DNA of 32,065 nt from an uncultured Cocleimonas sp. (GTDB taxonomy: Bacteria > Pseudomonadota > Gammaproteobacteria > Thiotrichales > Thiotrichaceae), in NCBI GenBank assembly GCA_937929875.1, contig CALFUP010000151.1, positions 1 through 32,065 on the forward strand, read 5' to 3'. Both the position numbers and the translations under genes were made by a program. The notes beneath the pieces are model-generated. The model saw nothing but the letters and a program-made list of their open reading frames with translations, made no database searches and was not told where the DNA came from. Position 1 is the first letter of the stretch, and each line of letters opens with the position of its first letter. Below, in pieces: positions 23,098 to 30,003 of the stretch.

Positions 23098-24029
23098 GAC
23101 TGTTTTCCCTTTGTATTATTTTGATTGGTTTCACTAAGAATTAAATTAATCGTTGAATTCATGGTTTTAATCACTTCTGCCAATTCACGCTTGTCATCTT
23201 TATTTAGCGGTTGAAGCGGTTTACGTGGTGGCCCGCAATCAATGCCTCGAAGAGTTAGGCCATGCTTGATACATTGCACAAACTTTCCCCCTTGTTCTAA
23301 CACTCTCATTAAGGGCAGCATTGCCGACATAATTCTGCGGCCTTTACTAAAGTCTCCTTCAATCACACAGGTTTGATAAAGTGCAATATGAGCTTCGGGT
23401 GCAAAGTTAGACCCCGCACAAACCCAAGCTTTAGCGCCCCAAGCAAAATACTCAAGCGCTTGATCGTCCATACCGCAAGCTAATGAAATATGTGTGTAAT
23501 CACGCGCTAATAAATGCAAACGATCAATATCACCCGAGCTTTCTTTGATCGCGCAGAAATTTGGATTACGTCCGAGTCTATCTAACACCTCTTCATCCAT
23601 ATTCACGCTCATTCGACCTGGATAGTTATAGAGCATTACAGGTAAATTAGCGGCGCGTTCAATAGCTAGAGCATGTAAGGCAATCTCACGTGAAGTAGGG
23701 TAGGCGTAAGGGGGGGTAGCAATGAGTAAAGCATCTGCGCCAATACGTTTGGCTTCTTCGGCATATTGAACACTGTCTTCTGTGCGAATTGCGCCCGTTC
23801 CCATAATTACGGGAACACGACCATTAATGAGGTCTTTGCCGAGTTGCATCATTTCGATGCGTTCTTGATAGGTTTCGGCGTAATATTCGCCTGTCGTTCC
23901 AGCGATAATGATGCCATGAACACCCGCGTCGACCAACAATTCAACGGCTTCAGCAAAAGCCTCTTTGTTGATGGAAAAGTCATCATGAAAAGGCGTAACT
24001 ATCGGTGTATAAATTCCTTCAAATTTCAT
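23094..24029 (-). CDS. DapA/NAL-family class I aldolase or dehydratase
   Basis: 311 residues. The N-acetylneuraminate lyase/dihydrodipicolinate synthase barrel is clear: GTTGEYY near residue 44, LIATPPYAYPT, LYNYPGR with the catalytic Tyr, and CAIKESSGDIDRL with the Schiff-base Lys. The C-terminal part (LRGIDCGPPRKPLQPL) is typical of catabolic paralogues. It is unlikely to be the lysine-pathway DapA because it sits in a catabolic cluster. Relatives cleave 2-keto sugar acids, or deaminate/dehydrate pyrroline-hydroxycarboxylate to 2-oxoglutarate semialdehyde, which an ALDH then oxidises. Start and stop overlap both neighbours by four bases. Confidence 0.88.
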   Translation of the reverse strand: MKFEGIYTPIVTPFHDDFSINKEAFAEAVELLVDAGVHGIIIAGTTGEYYAETYQERIEMMQLGKDLINGRVPVIMGTGAIRTEDSVQYAEEAKRIGADALLIATPPYAYPTSREIALHALAIERAANLPVMLYNYPGRMSVNMDEEVLDRLGRNPNFCAIKESSGDIDRLHLLARDYTHISLACGMDDQALEYFAWGAKAWVCAGSNFAPEAHIALYQTCVIEGDFSKGRRIMSAMLPLMRVLEQGGKFVQCIKHGLTLRGIDCGPPRKPLQPLNKDDKRELAEVIKTMNSTINLILSETNQNNTKGKQS

Positions 24030-24742
24030 GTTTTACTCTTTTTAATTAAATTCGCTGTGTTATAACTTTCATTATCAATGGGGAAAGGGTCGGGCCGAAC
24101 AAACTGTTCCATGCGGTTTTGGGATAATTCCCAATGCTCTAAAGTCAGCTCAACAATATCGGCTGGGGATCTTTTTTCGATAGCTTCAATCATTAAGTCG
24201 TGATGATGTTTCGCTTTACCGATCACCATCTCTTCTTTCTCATTTTTAGCCTTAAAAAACATCTGACTCATACGCGTATGATCAATCAACAAACGTTCAA
24301 GACTAGGCGTAAGGTAATTATTACCCGCCATAACACCTAACTGCTCATGAAAAGCATGGTTATGCATCGACATGTTTTCCACATCACCTTGTTTACAGGC
24401 TTGCGAAAAAGAATGTTGTATCTTTTTGATCTGAGACAGTTGTGAAGCGCTAGCATTTTCAGCAGCCAAACGCGCGACGGTTGCATACACTAAAGGCGCC
24501 GTTTGAAAGAAGTCCCTCATGCTATTGATATCCATCGAGGAGACTTTAGTGCTGCGGTTATCCTCAAGCGACAAATATCCTTCCCCTGCTAAACGCTGGA
24601 AAATCTCACGTAATGGCGTGCGCGATAATTTATATTCTTCTGCTATTAGCGTTTCATCAAGCACCGACCCTGGTTCGATATCCAAGGTTAATATTCGATG
24701 CTTAAGCGTTTCGTAGCAGTAATTTTTTTTGTTTGGTTTCAT
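24026..24742 (-). CDS. GntR-family transcriptional regulator (FadR/FCD subfamily)
   Basis: 238 residues. An N-terminal winged helix covers about 5-70 (LDETLIAEEYKLSRTPLREI, then FQRLAGEGYLSLEDNRST), followed by an all-helical FCD ligand-binding domain with HNHAFHEQLGVMAGN and HHHDLMIEAIEKRSPADIVE, where histidines and acids typically bind a metal. It is the first gene of the amine cluster and overlaps the DapA-like gene by four bases, so it probably represses its own operon and is released by a pathway carboxylate. A TGTATAC-containing near-palindrome 69 bases upstream (24811-24831) is a candidate operator. Confidence 0.92.
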   Translation of the reverse strand: MKPNKKNYCYETLKHRILTLDIEPGSVLDETLIAEEYKLSRTPLREIFQRLAGEGYLSLEDNRSTKVSSMDINSMRDFFQTAPLVYATVARLAAENASASQLSQIKKIQHSFSQACKQGDVENMSMHNHAFHEQLGVMAGNNYLTPSLERLLIDHTRMSQMFFKAKNEKEEMVIGKAKHHHDLMIEAIEKRSPADIVELTLEHWELSQNRMEQFVRPDPFPIDNESYNTANLIKKSKT

Positions 24743-24810
24743 CTAATATCAATGACTCGGGCTATTAATTAAGCTGAGGTATTCGGCTTAGAAATCAAAA
24801 ATAACACAAG

Positions 24811-24831
24811 ATGTATACAAATTGAATACAT
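24811..24831. promoter_or_regulatory. Candidate GntR operator upstream of the amine cluster
   Basis: ATGTAT (24811-24816) and ATACAT (24826-24831) are inverted arms around ACAAATTGA. The left half also contains the fully palindromic GTATAC, a core often bound by FadR-type GntR regulators. It lies 69 bases upstream of the regulator's ATG, a normal place for autoregulation. This is inference from symmetry and position. Confidence 0.45.
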
Positions 24832-24842
24832 TTAATAATAAA

Positions 24843-24865
24843 AGAGACACCCCCTTACTTTTTGC
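24843..24865 (-). repeat. G-rich dispersed repeat, copy 10 (diverged)
   Basis: On the minus strand: five A, GTAAGGGGGTGTCTCTT, with only five G and a changed tail. It lies 100 bases upstream of the GntR start, beside the candidate operator, in the 344-base gap 24743-25086 that has no gene. Confidence 0.75.
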
Positions 24866-24974
24866 CCGTTTTTTTAAAGGATTCATTTCTATAGGTGGGG
24901 TGGATTTATCGAATTATGAAAGAGCTAGTAACTGAGATATAAATTATTAGAATATCCAGAATTCGTATCGTCTA

Positions 24975-25020
24975 CAGTAGCTAGAGCGCTACTGCCAACT
25001 GATATGCATAGCAGTTGGCA
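24975..25020. other. Two overlapping hairpins downstream of ylqF
   Basis: CAGTAG (24975-24980) pairs with CTACTG (24989-24994). TGCCAACTG (24993-25001) pairs perfectly with CAGTTGGCA (25012-25020) across a 10-nt loop. They overlap by two bases, so they could be alternatives. No T-run follows on either strand. Position suggests a 3'-end structure for ylqF, possibly Rho-dependent or for mRNA stability. Confidence 0.5.
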
Positions 25021-25086
25021 TGAATGATAATTATGAGGCGCTTAATTTAATTAAGTCTAATCAAAAGATGATAGACCTCAAGGTCA

Positions 25087-26022
25087 TTACTTGCGGTTCT
25101 TCTTCCAACGTTTTTTACGTTCAGCCTTTGTTGCATTTTTTGCTTCTTCTTTTTCGCGAGCTTCAGTTTCGGCTTCTATTACTTCTTGTTCAAAATCATC
25201 AGGATTTTCCAAAGTAATGTTGCCCAGTGTTCCTAATCTAAATTCATTGATTAGGATTTTACAGGCTTTGTCCAATTCGATTTGTCCGCCCGCTCGTAAA
25301 CAACCACGTTGACGACCAATGGTCTCGATGAATTCTATTTCACTTTCTGGAACGGCATCTAATTCATAACGAGCAACGATCATTTCTGGGTAATGTTTGA
25401 TCAGCGTTTCAGCTAAGTAGAATGCCGCATCATCACTATCGAAAGCGGTGTCTTTAATGGCGCCAGTAATCGCTAAGCGGTAGCCACTGTGTCCATTATT
25501 GATATTGCCCCATAAAAGACCGGGGGTATCGAATAGCACGACATCGTCAGAGATTTTGATACGTTGTTGTTGGCGAGTGACGGCTGCTTCGTTACCAGTT
25601 TTTGCGACTGTTTTGTCTTTTAGTATATTGATAATTGTAGATTTTCCAACATTGGGAATGCCCACAATCATGGCATGAATTTCTTTATCTCTAGCGCCTT
25701 CTAAGGAGATCATTTTGCGACAAAGCGCTGCTATTTGTTTGATTTTATCGGGTTGGTCTCGCGTGACGCATAAAGTTTTTACTCCAGAATCACGCTCATA
25801 ATACGCTTGCCATTTCTCCGTTAAAACAGGGTCAGCTAGGTCACTTTTATTGAAAATCTTAATCGCAGGCTTATCTTTGCGAATGGCTTTTAGCATTGGA
25901 TTTTCACTAGAGCCTGGAATACGAGAATCTAAAACCTCGATGAGTAAATCCATTTCAGGTAGTTTTTCACGTATTTCATTACTGGCCTTGTACATATGAC
26001 CAGGAAACCATTGAATTTTCAT
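25087..26022 (-). CDS. ylqF: Ribosome-biogenesis GTPase YlqF/RbgA type
   Basis: 311 residues with a circularly permuted GTPase order. MKIQWFPGHMYKA comes first, then the G4-type motif NKSDLAD near 58, then the G1 loop GIPNVGKSTIIN near 121, the Thr-containing switch (AVTRQQQ) and the G3 DTPG near 166. This order and the FPGHM start are diagnostic of YlqF/RbgA, which in Bacillus helps late 50S assembly. The C-terminal helical RNA-contacting domain ends in a highly charged Glu/Lys tail (REKEEAKNATKAERKKRWKK). The role in this organism is inferred by family. The gene stands alone on the minus strand. Confidence 0.92.
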   Translation of the reverse strand: MKIQWFPGHMYKASNEIREKLPEMDLLIEVLDSRIPGSSENPMLKAIRKDKPAIKIFNKSDLADPVLTEKWQAYYERDSGVKTLCVTRDQPDKIKQIAALCRKMISLEGARDKEIHAMIVGIPNVGKSTIINILKDKTVAKTGNEAAVTRQQQRIKISDDVVLFDTPGLLWGNINNGHSGYRLAITGAIKDTAFDSDDAAFYLAETLIKHYPEMIVARYELDAVPESEIEFIETIGRQRGCLRAGGQIELDKACKILINEFRLGTLGNITLENPDDFEQEVIEAETEAREKEEAKNATKAERKKRWKKNRK

Positions 26023-26300
26023 TTTGTTACCGTTATTTTTCGAAGGTTTTATTTACATTAAATCTGTATGTAACACAGATTTAATTATGACTTTATGGAT
26101 AGGTATTTGCTAGTTCGTTACATCTTATTGGCATTTATCTAGGAAATTTAAGCCTACTTGTCTCAAGATCTAAATGAAGTAAATCATATTATCATGTTTG
26201 GACACTGCCATTTGTCTAGAGTTTTTTTAGTTTAATACTAAGTTATGCTATTTTGACAAATACCATTCTTATATAACTAATAATTTTAAGAGAAAGCACA

Positions 26301-27038
26301 ATGTTTAGCGCAGTAAAAGAAGCTCTGACTAAAGAGATTGATGTCAAAGAAATTTTAAATACAGAGATTGATGTTAAAAAATTTCTAGAAATGGAAATTG
26401 AATTAACTAAACTCAAAGAAGTGTTAGCGACAGAAATTCAACTCAAAGAATTTTTAGTGCAAGAGATTGATCTAGGAAAATTGCTCTCTGATAAATCTGA
26501 TATCGATTCAAATACGAGTTTTGGCAAAGCACAAAATGATAAAAAATCAAATGAAAATGATCATATTGTCCAAAAGCAAAGAAAAGATTTACCTGCTTAT
26601 GATTATGGTTTAATTCAATCGTTGATCGACGAACATAAAGAGATCCGCTTTATATTTAATCGTGTTATGTCTTACGCGGTAGAAAAAAAATATGAGGAAG
26701 CGACTACTCAATTAGACATATTTAATAAAGAGATTCGCGACCACTATAAAAAAGCCGATAGTGAGCTTTATGCGTATCTTAAAACTTATGTCCAAATTAA
26801 ATACCCTAAGCGTGAAAAAGCATTTACTCAATTAAGCTTTGAGATGAAAAACCTTTCGATTGAGATTTTCTATATTATCAGTCAAAGTCCAAATTTACCG
26901 CTTAGCGATAAAACATACGATGGTTTTATGAAGGAATTTATTGGTTTAGGCAAATTGCTCAATGAACGAATAAATCGTGAAAGTGATTTGTTATTTAAAA
27001 TGTATGAGCAAACAAATAAAGCTAAATCAATTAGTTAG
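26301..27038 (+). CDS. Protein with decapeptide-like helical repeats and hemerythrin-like domain
   Basis: 245 residues with no signal peptide or membrane segment. Residues 12-62 are a run of short repeats, each starting Glu-Ile: EIDVKEILNT, EIDVKKFLEM, EIELTKLKEVLAT, EIQLKEFLVQ, EIDLGKLL. Period is ten, with one unit of 13. They should form an amphipathic helix or coiled coil. A polar linker (63-98) leads to a hemerythrin/HHE-like helical domain with IDEHKEIRFIFN (H112) and FNKEIRDHYKKADSELYAYL (H148, D153). The fourth helix (FEMKNLSIEIFYII) lacks the usual histidine, so iron binding is doubtful. AGAGAAAG precedes the ATG. No specific function can be assigned; a sensing or scaffold role is possible. 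Confidence 0.75.
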   Translation: MFSAVKEALTKEIDVKEILNTEIDVKKFLEMEIELTKLKEVLATEIQLKEFLVQEIDLGKLLSDKSDIDSNTSFGKAQNDKKSNENDHIVQKQRKDLPAYDYGLIQSLIDEHKEIRFIFNRVMSYAVEKKYEEATTQLDIFNKEIRDHYKKADSELYAYLKTYVQIKYPKREKAFTQLSFEMKNLSIEIFYIISQSPNLPLSDKTYDGFMKEFIGLGKLLNERINRESDLLFKMYEQTNKAKSIS

Positions 27039-27071
27039 GTTTTATTTTGGCGTTATTTTGATAGTATCTAA

Positions 27072-28292
27072 CTATAAGCGAAAACGTTGATCAAATTGCC
27101 CGAAACCGATTAGTGATTCATCACTTGCCATATCAGTTTGACCTTTAGTGTGTTTAGTCAACGCGATACATTTAAAACGCTCGCCCATTTCAGCAGGAAG
27201 ACTTAACGTTCTTATCTGTTGTGCTAATTGATATTGATAGGTCTCATCATTCGGCTGATCATTTAAAGCCTGCATAAAATATTCTTCCAGTCCTGTATTT
27301 GTTAGAAAATGCACTTGTGATGTAAAACCTGCGACTTTAAATCCGGCCTCATTTGATGCCTCAGCCACAGCCGTAAAATCAACATTTGCGGTTATATCTT
27401 GCAAGCCAGGGTACTTAAGAGGCGCTTCATTAACTAAGTGTTGGTAATGACAAATCAAAGTCCCTTTGTTTCTCTCTGGTAAATAATATTCCTTATGCGT
27501 ATAGCCATAATCAATTAATAAAACTAAGCCTGATTGTAGTGACTCACTCAAGGTTTTAAACCAGCCATTCAGATTCGGATTTAACTCAGAAGTGTAGGGT
27601 GTATCGCTTTGGATTTTTAAGTCGATTACTTGCTGTTTTAGTTTTTCATTAGCGGGTCTGAGTTGCTCGACTAAGCTCTCACTTTCTTCTGACCAGAGTA
27701 CATGATGTTCATACACATCTTGTCCATTCTGGGTGAAGACATCAACGGGCATCGCATCTAGCACTTCGTTGCCTAGAATAACGCCATTTAAATTTTGAGG
27801 TAACTGATCGATCCATTCAACGAGTTTGTAAAGGTGTGGCGCAAAATCTTTAATTGTTTGCTGCTGGCGATGAATTAAATCAGGACTTAGATCAAGGATG
27901 TAATAGCGTTTAGGCAATTGGTCTAATTGCTCCAATTCAAGCAATAGGTCAGAAGCCATTTTCCCTGAACCCGCACCAAGCTCTAAAACGCAAGCTTGAT
28001 TATGACACCCCCCCACTTTATGCAGTATTTTGGCGCATTGTTTAGCAATGCATTTTGAAAATAATGATGATATTTCTGGGGCAGTGGTAAAGTCCCCTTG
28101 TTCCCCAATTTTATGCATACCCGCAACGTAATAACCCAGTTCTGGTTGATACAAGGCCATTTCCATATAACGTCTAAATGTAATGGTATTGACGTTAGAG
28201 TTTTCTATCTCAGCTCGAATAGCATTAACCAGTTTCTTACTATGGCTTAAGGCATCAGCTGAAGGTTCTGGTAAACTTTGAGAATGATTCAT
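27072..28292 (-). CDS. MidA/NDUFAF7-family SAM-dependent methyltransferase (COG1565)
   Basis: 406 residues. The N-terminal TFRRYMEMALYQPELGYY and GDFTTAPEISSLFSKCIA are the family's opening signature. The SAM-binding loop is VLELGAGSGKMASDLL at 102-117, followed by YYILDLSPDL and GVILGNEVLDAMPVDVF. The human relative NDUFAF7 methylates an arginine of a complex I subunit; bacterial substrates are not settled. Residues 91-97 (HKVGGCH), just ahead of the SAM-binding strand, are encoded by the G-rich repeat, in a different frame from the copy in lpxH. Its start is only 14 bases from the divergent SDR gene. Confidence 0.9.
   Translation of the reverse strand: MNHSQSLPEPSADALSHSKKLVNAIRAEIENSNVNTITFRRYMEMALYQPELGYYVAGMHKIGEQGDFTTAPEISSLFSKCIAKQCAKILHKVGGCHNQACVLELGAGSGKMASDLLLELEQLDQLPKRYYILDLSPDLIHRQQQTIKDFAPHLYKLVEWIDQLPQNLNGVILGNEVLDAMPVDVFTQNGQDVYEHHVLWSEESESLVEQLRPANEKLKQQVIDLKIQSDTPYTSELNPNLNGWFKTLSESLQSGLVLLIDYGYTHKEYYLPERNKGTLICHYQHLVNEAPLKYPGLQDITANVDFTAVAEASNEAGFKVAGFTSQVHFLTNTGLEEYFMQALNDQPNDETYQYQLAQQIRTLSLPAEMGERFKCIALTKHTKGQTDMASDESLIGFGQFDQRFRL
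28000..28022 (-). repeat. G-rich dispersed repeat, copy 11, inside the MidA-type gene
   Basis: On the minus (sense) strand: CATAAAGTGGGGGGGTGTCA followed by TAA. It has seven G; the A-run is shortened to three and the rest of the core is conserved. It is read as H-K-V-G-G-C-H at residues 91-97. Confidence 0.88.
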
Positions 28293-28306
28293 AAGAATGG
28301 AAGTAT

Positions 28307-29062
28307 ATGCAAAAGTTAACAGGTAAAGTAGCCTTAGTCACAGGTGCAGCTAGAAGAATTGGCGCAACGACAGTTAGGATGTTGCATCAGCATGGGGCAA
28401 CCGTTGTTATTCATTACCGGAATTCAGAAAAGGATGCTGACAAGCTTTGTGCTGAATTAAATAAGCTTCGTTCTGACTCTTGTTATATTCAACAAGCTGA
28501 ACTAGATGAAATAGCTAGTTTAGAAAAGATGATTGAAGACGTAGTCACTAAAGTAGGGCGTTTGGATATATTGATTAATAATGCCTCTAGCTTTTTCCCT
28601 ACTAAGGTAGGCGAAATTAAAGAAGCAGATTGGGACAATTTGTTTTCAAGTAATCTCAAAGCGCCATTGTTTTTATCACAGGCAGCCGCTCCATATTTAG
28701 AAAAGAGCCAAGGTTGTATTATCAATATGGTCGATATACATGCAGAACGCCCGTTGGCAGAGCACCCAGTATATTGCGCAGCAAAAGCGGGTTTATTGAT
28801 GTTAACTAAGTCACTAGCTAAAGAGTTAGGCCCACACGTTCGTGTTAATGGTGTGTCGCCGGGTGCCATATTATGGCCAGAAACAGACGGTGAAGGAGCA
28901 GAAGTCACTTTAGAGCATCAAGCCCTATTAGATAAAACGAGTTTAAAGCGAGAAGGCTCACCAGATGATATTGCCAAAGCAATTTTGTTTTTAATCTGTA
29001 ATGCACCCTATATTACTGGGCATATTATTCCTGTCGATGGAGGTCGGTTACTGAATCAATAG
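28307..29062 (+). CDS. SDR-family pteridine reductase-like (FolM/PTR1 type)
   Basis: 251 residues of the short-chain dehydrogenase family. The cofactor loop is TGAARRIGATTV; its arginines replace the usual TGxxxGIG and favour NADPH, as in PTR1/FolM pteridine reductases. NNASSFFPT, the serine-less NMVDIHAERPL strand with Asp, and the YCAAK active site (Tyr-x-x-x-Lys) also fit pteridine reductases, which reduce dihydrofolate or biopterin-type pterins. VDGGRLLNQ closes the protein. The gene diverges from the MidA-type gene with a 14-base gap, so the promoter must lie within that gene. The end is followed by repeat copy 12. Confidence 0.87.
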   Translation: MQKLTGKVALVTGAARRIGATTVRMLHQHGATVVIHYRNSEKDADKLCAELNKLRSDSCYIQQAELDEIASLEKMIEDVVTKVGRLDILINNASSFFPTKVGEIKEADWDNLFSSNLKAPLFLSQAAAPYLEKSQGCIINMVDIHAERPLAEHPVYCAAKAGLLMLTKSLAKELGPHVRVNGVSPGAILWPETDGEGAEVTLEHQALLDKTSLKREGSPDDIAKAILFLICNAPYITGHIIPVDGGRLLNQ

Positions 29063-29093
29063 ATTTTTAAATGCTGATTGTCTAAGAAATACG

Positions 29094-29195
29094 CAAAAAG
29101 TGTAGGGGTGTCCTTCGACAAGCTCAGGAACTTAGTTTGACATACTTCGATGGAGCTCAGTACGAGAGCTCAACAGAAATGTCATTGAGCTTCCC
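29094..29195 (+). repeat. G-rich repeat copy 12 joined to TTCGACAAGCTCAG-family repeats
   Basis: The diverged G-rich copy (five A, GTGTAGGGGTGTCCTT, 29094-29114) passes directly into CTTCGACAAGCTCAGGAACT, CTTCGATGGAGCTCAGTACG and AGCTCAACAGAAATG. It ends with an inverted fragment, CATTGAGCTT. It lies between the convergent SDR gene and the gene at 29227-29577, the same composite order as at 17316-17480. Confidence 0.8.
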
Positions 29196-29226
29196 AAATT
29201 TCTAGCGTACTTGAATAATCAAAGGC

Positions 29227-29577
29227 TTAATCCGTTTCAATAATCATTTTATGTTGTTTTATTAACTCTGAATTAAAAAACCTAAGTAACAATTCGCAGC
29301 TGTTTACTATGCGATCTACCTGATTCGGATAATTAGTGATTTGGATTGCTTTCCAACTTTCTATTTCAGAATGTAATAACTCATTAGTAAAAACGTAGGT
29401 TGGGCCAGATTGATTAAGGTGTTGAAAAAACCAAGGGAGTGCCGCTAGAGTTATGAGTACTGATTCTTCTTGAGAGGCCTTGTTACTTATCTCTAACTCT
29501 TGCCATTCTTTTAATGCTAAATCTAAAGTAGTTTGGCTAAAGACATAGCACCTATTCGTATTTTGGTTTTTATTCAT
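29227..29577 (-). CDS. Hypothetical protein, 116 residues
   Basis: I recognise no family. The protein is mostly helical and acidic-to-neutral, with no membrane segment or signal peptide. Notable stretches are LALKEWQELEISNKASQE and IESWKAIQITNYPNQVDR, which share a W-x-x-x-(E/Q)-I pattern and could be two copies of a short helical repeat (near 20-40 and 71-92). Codon content looks like its neighbours. It may be real, but with no recognised homology this rests on the open frame alone. Confidence 0.5.
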   Translation of the reverse strand: MNKNQNTNRCYVFSQTTLDLALKEWQELEISNKASQEESVLITLAALPWFFQHLNQSGPTYVFTNELLHSEIESWKAIQITNYPNQVDRIVNSCELLLRFFNSELIKQHKMIIETD

Positions 29578-30003
29578 ATTATAGATTAGCGCAAATGATT
29601 CGTTAAATTTATTGGTTTTGGAGAATATTGGTTTTACTTGACGAATAAATTACGCAAGAAAACCATTACTCAGATTTTCCAAGTTTATCATTATGTGCGT
29701 GGCATGAGGATAAAGAAAAATAGTAATCGATATTTTTCTGCTGAATGTTTTAGTTTTCATACATAGCTTTTAAGGTATGAGGCTAATGAAGTTGGGTCAA
29801 TGTGTTAAGTCTTGGCGTTTCAAAAGATCTTGATTAATTAAAATGAGAAATCAGGTAATTAAGTTTGCAGAAGTCTAAATGTTCTCCTATATTTATCGTA
29901 GGTTGAGAAGTTTCTTATCCCTATAGAGCTTATCTTTTTGATTTTATTTAAAAAAATAATGCCCGTCACTAACCTAAATTATAGTTTGGAGAACACAATT
30001 ATT
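29578..30003. other. Intergenic region upstream of the TAXI gene
   Basis: 426 AT-rich bases between the divergent hypothetical gene and the TAXI solute-binding gene. It must contain the promoter for the transporter, but I cannot pick a convincing -35/-10 pair. GGAGA at 29988-29992 is the ribosome site for ATG 30004. An in-frame upstream ATG at 29938 would add 22 residues ahead of the signal peptide and is rejected. Confidence 0.6.

Noticed and set aside
23706-23716. Run of seven G in the DapA-like gene, resembling the dispersed repeat
   Set aside because: The flanks differ (GTAAG before, TAGC after), there is no GTGTCA tail, and on the coding strand it encodes the family-conserved TPPY motif.
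23094-24029. Biosynthetic dihydrodipicolinate synthase (dapA)
   Set aside because: The catabolic operon context and the C-terminal type argue for a catabolic paralogue; the gene symbol was withheld.
742-29114. CRISPR array
   Set aside because: The repeats are kilobases apart, on both strands and partly inside genes, with no regular spacers or cas genes.
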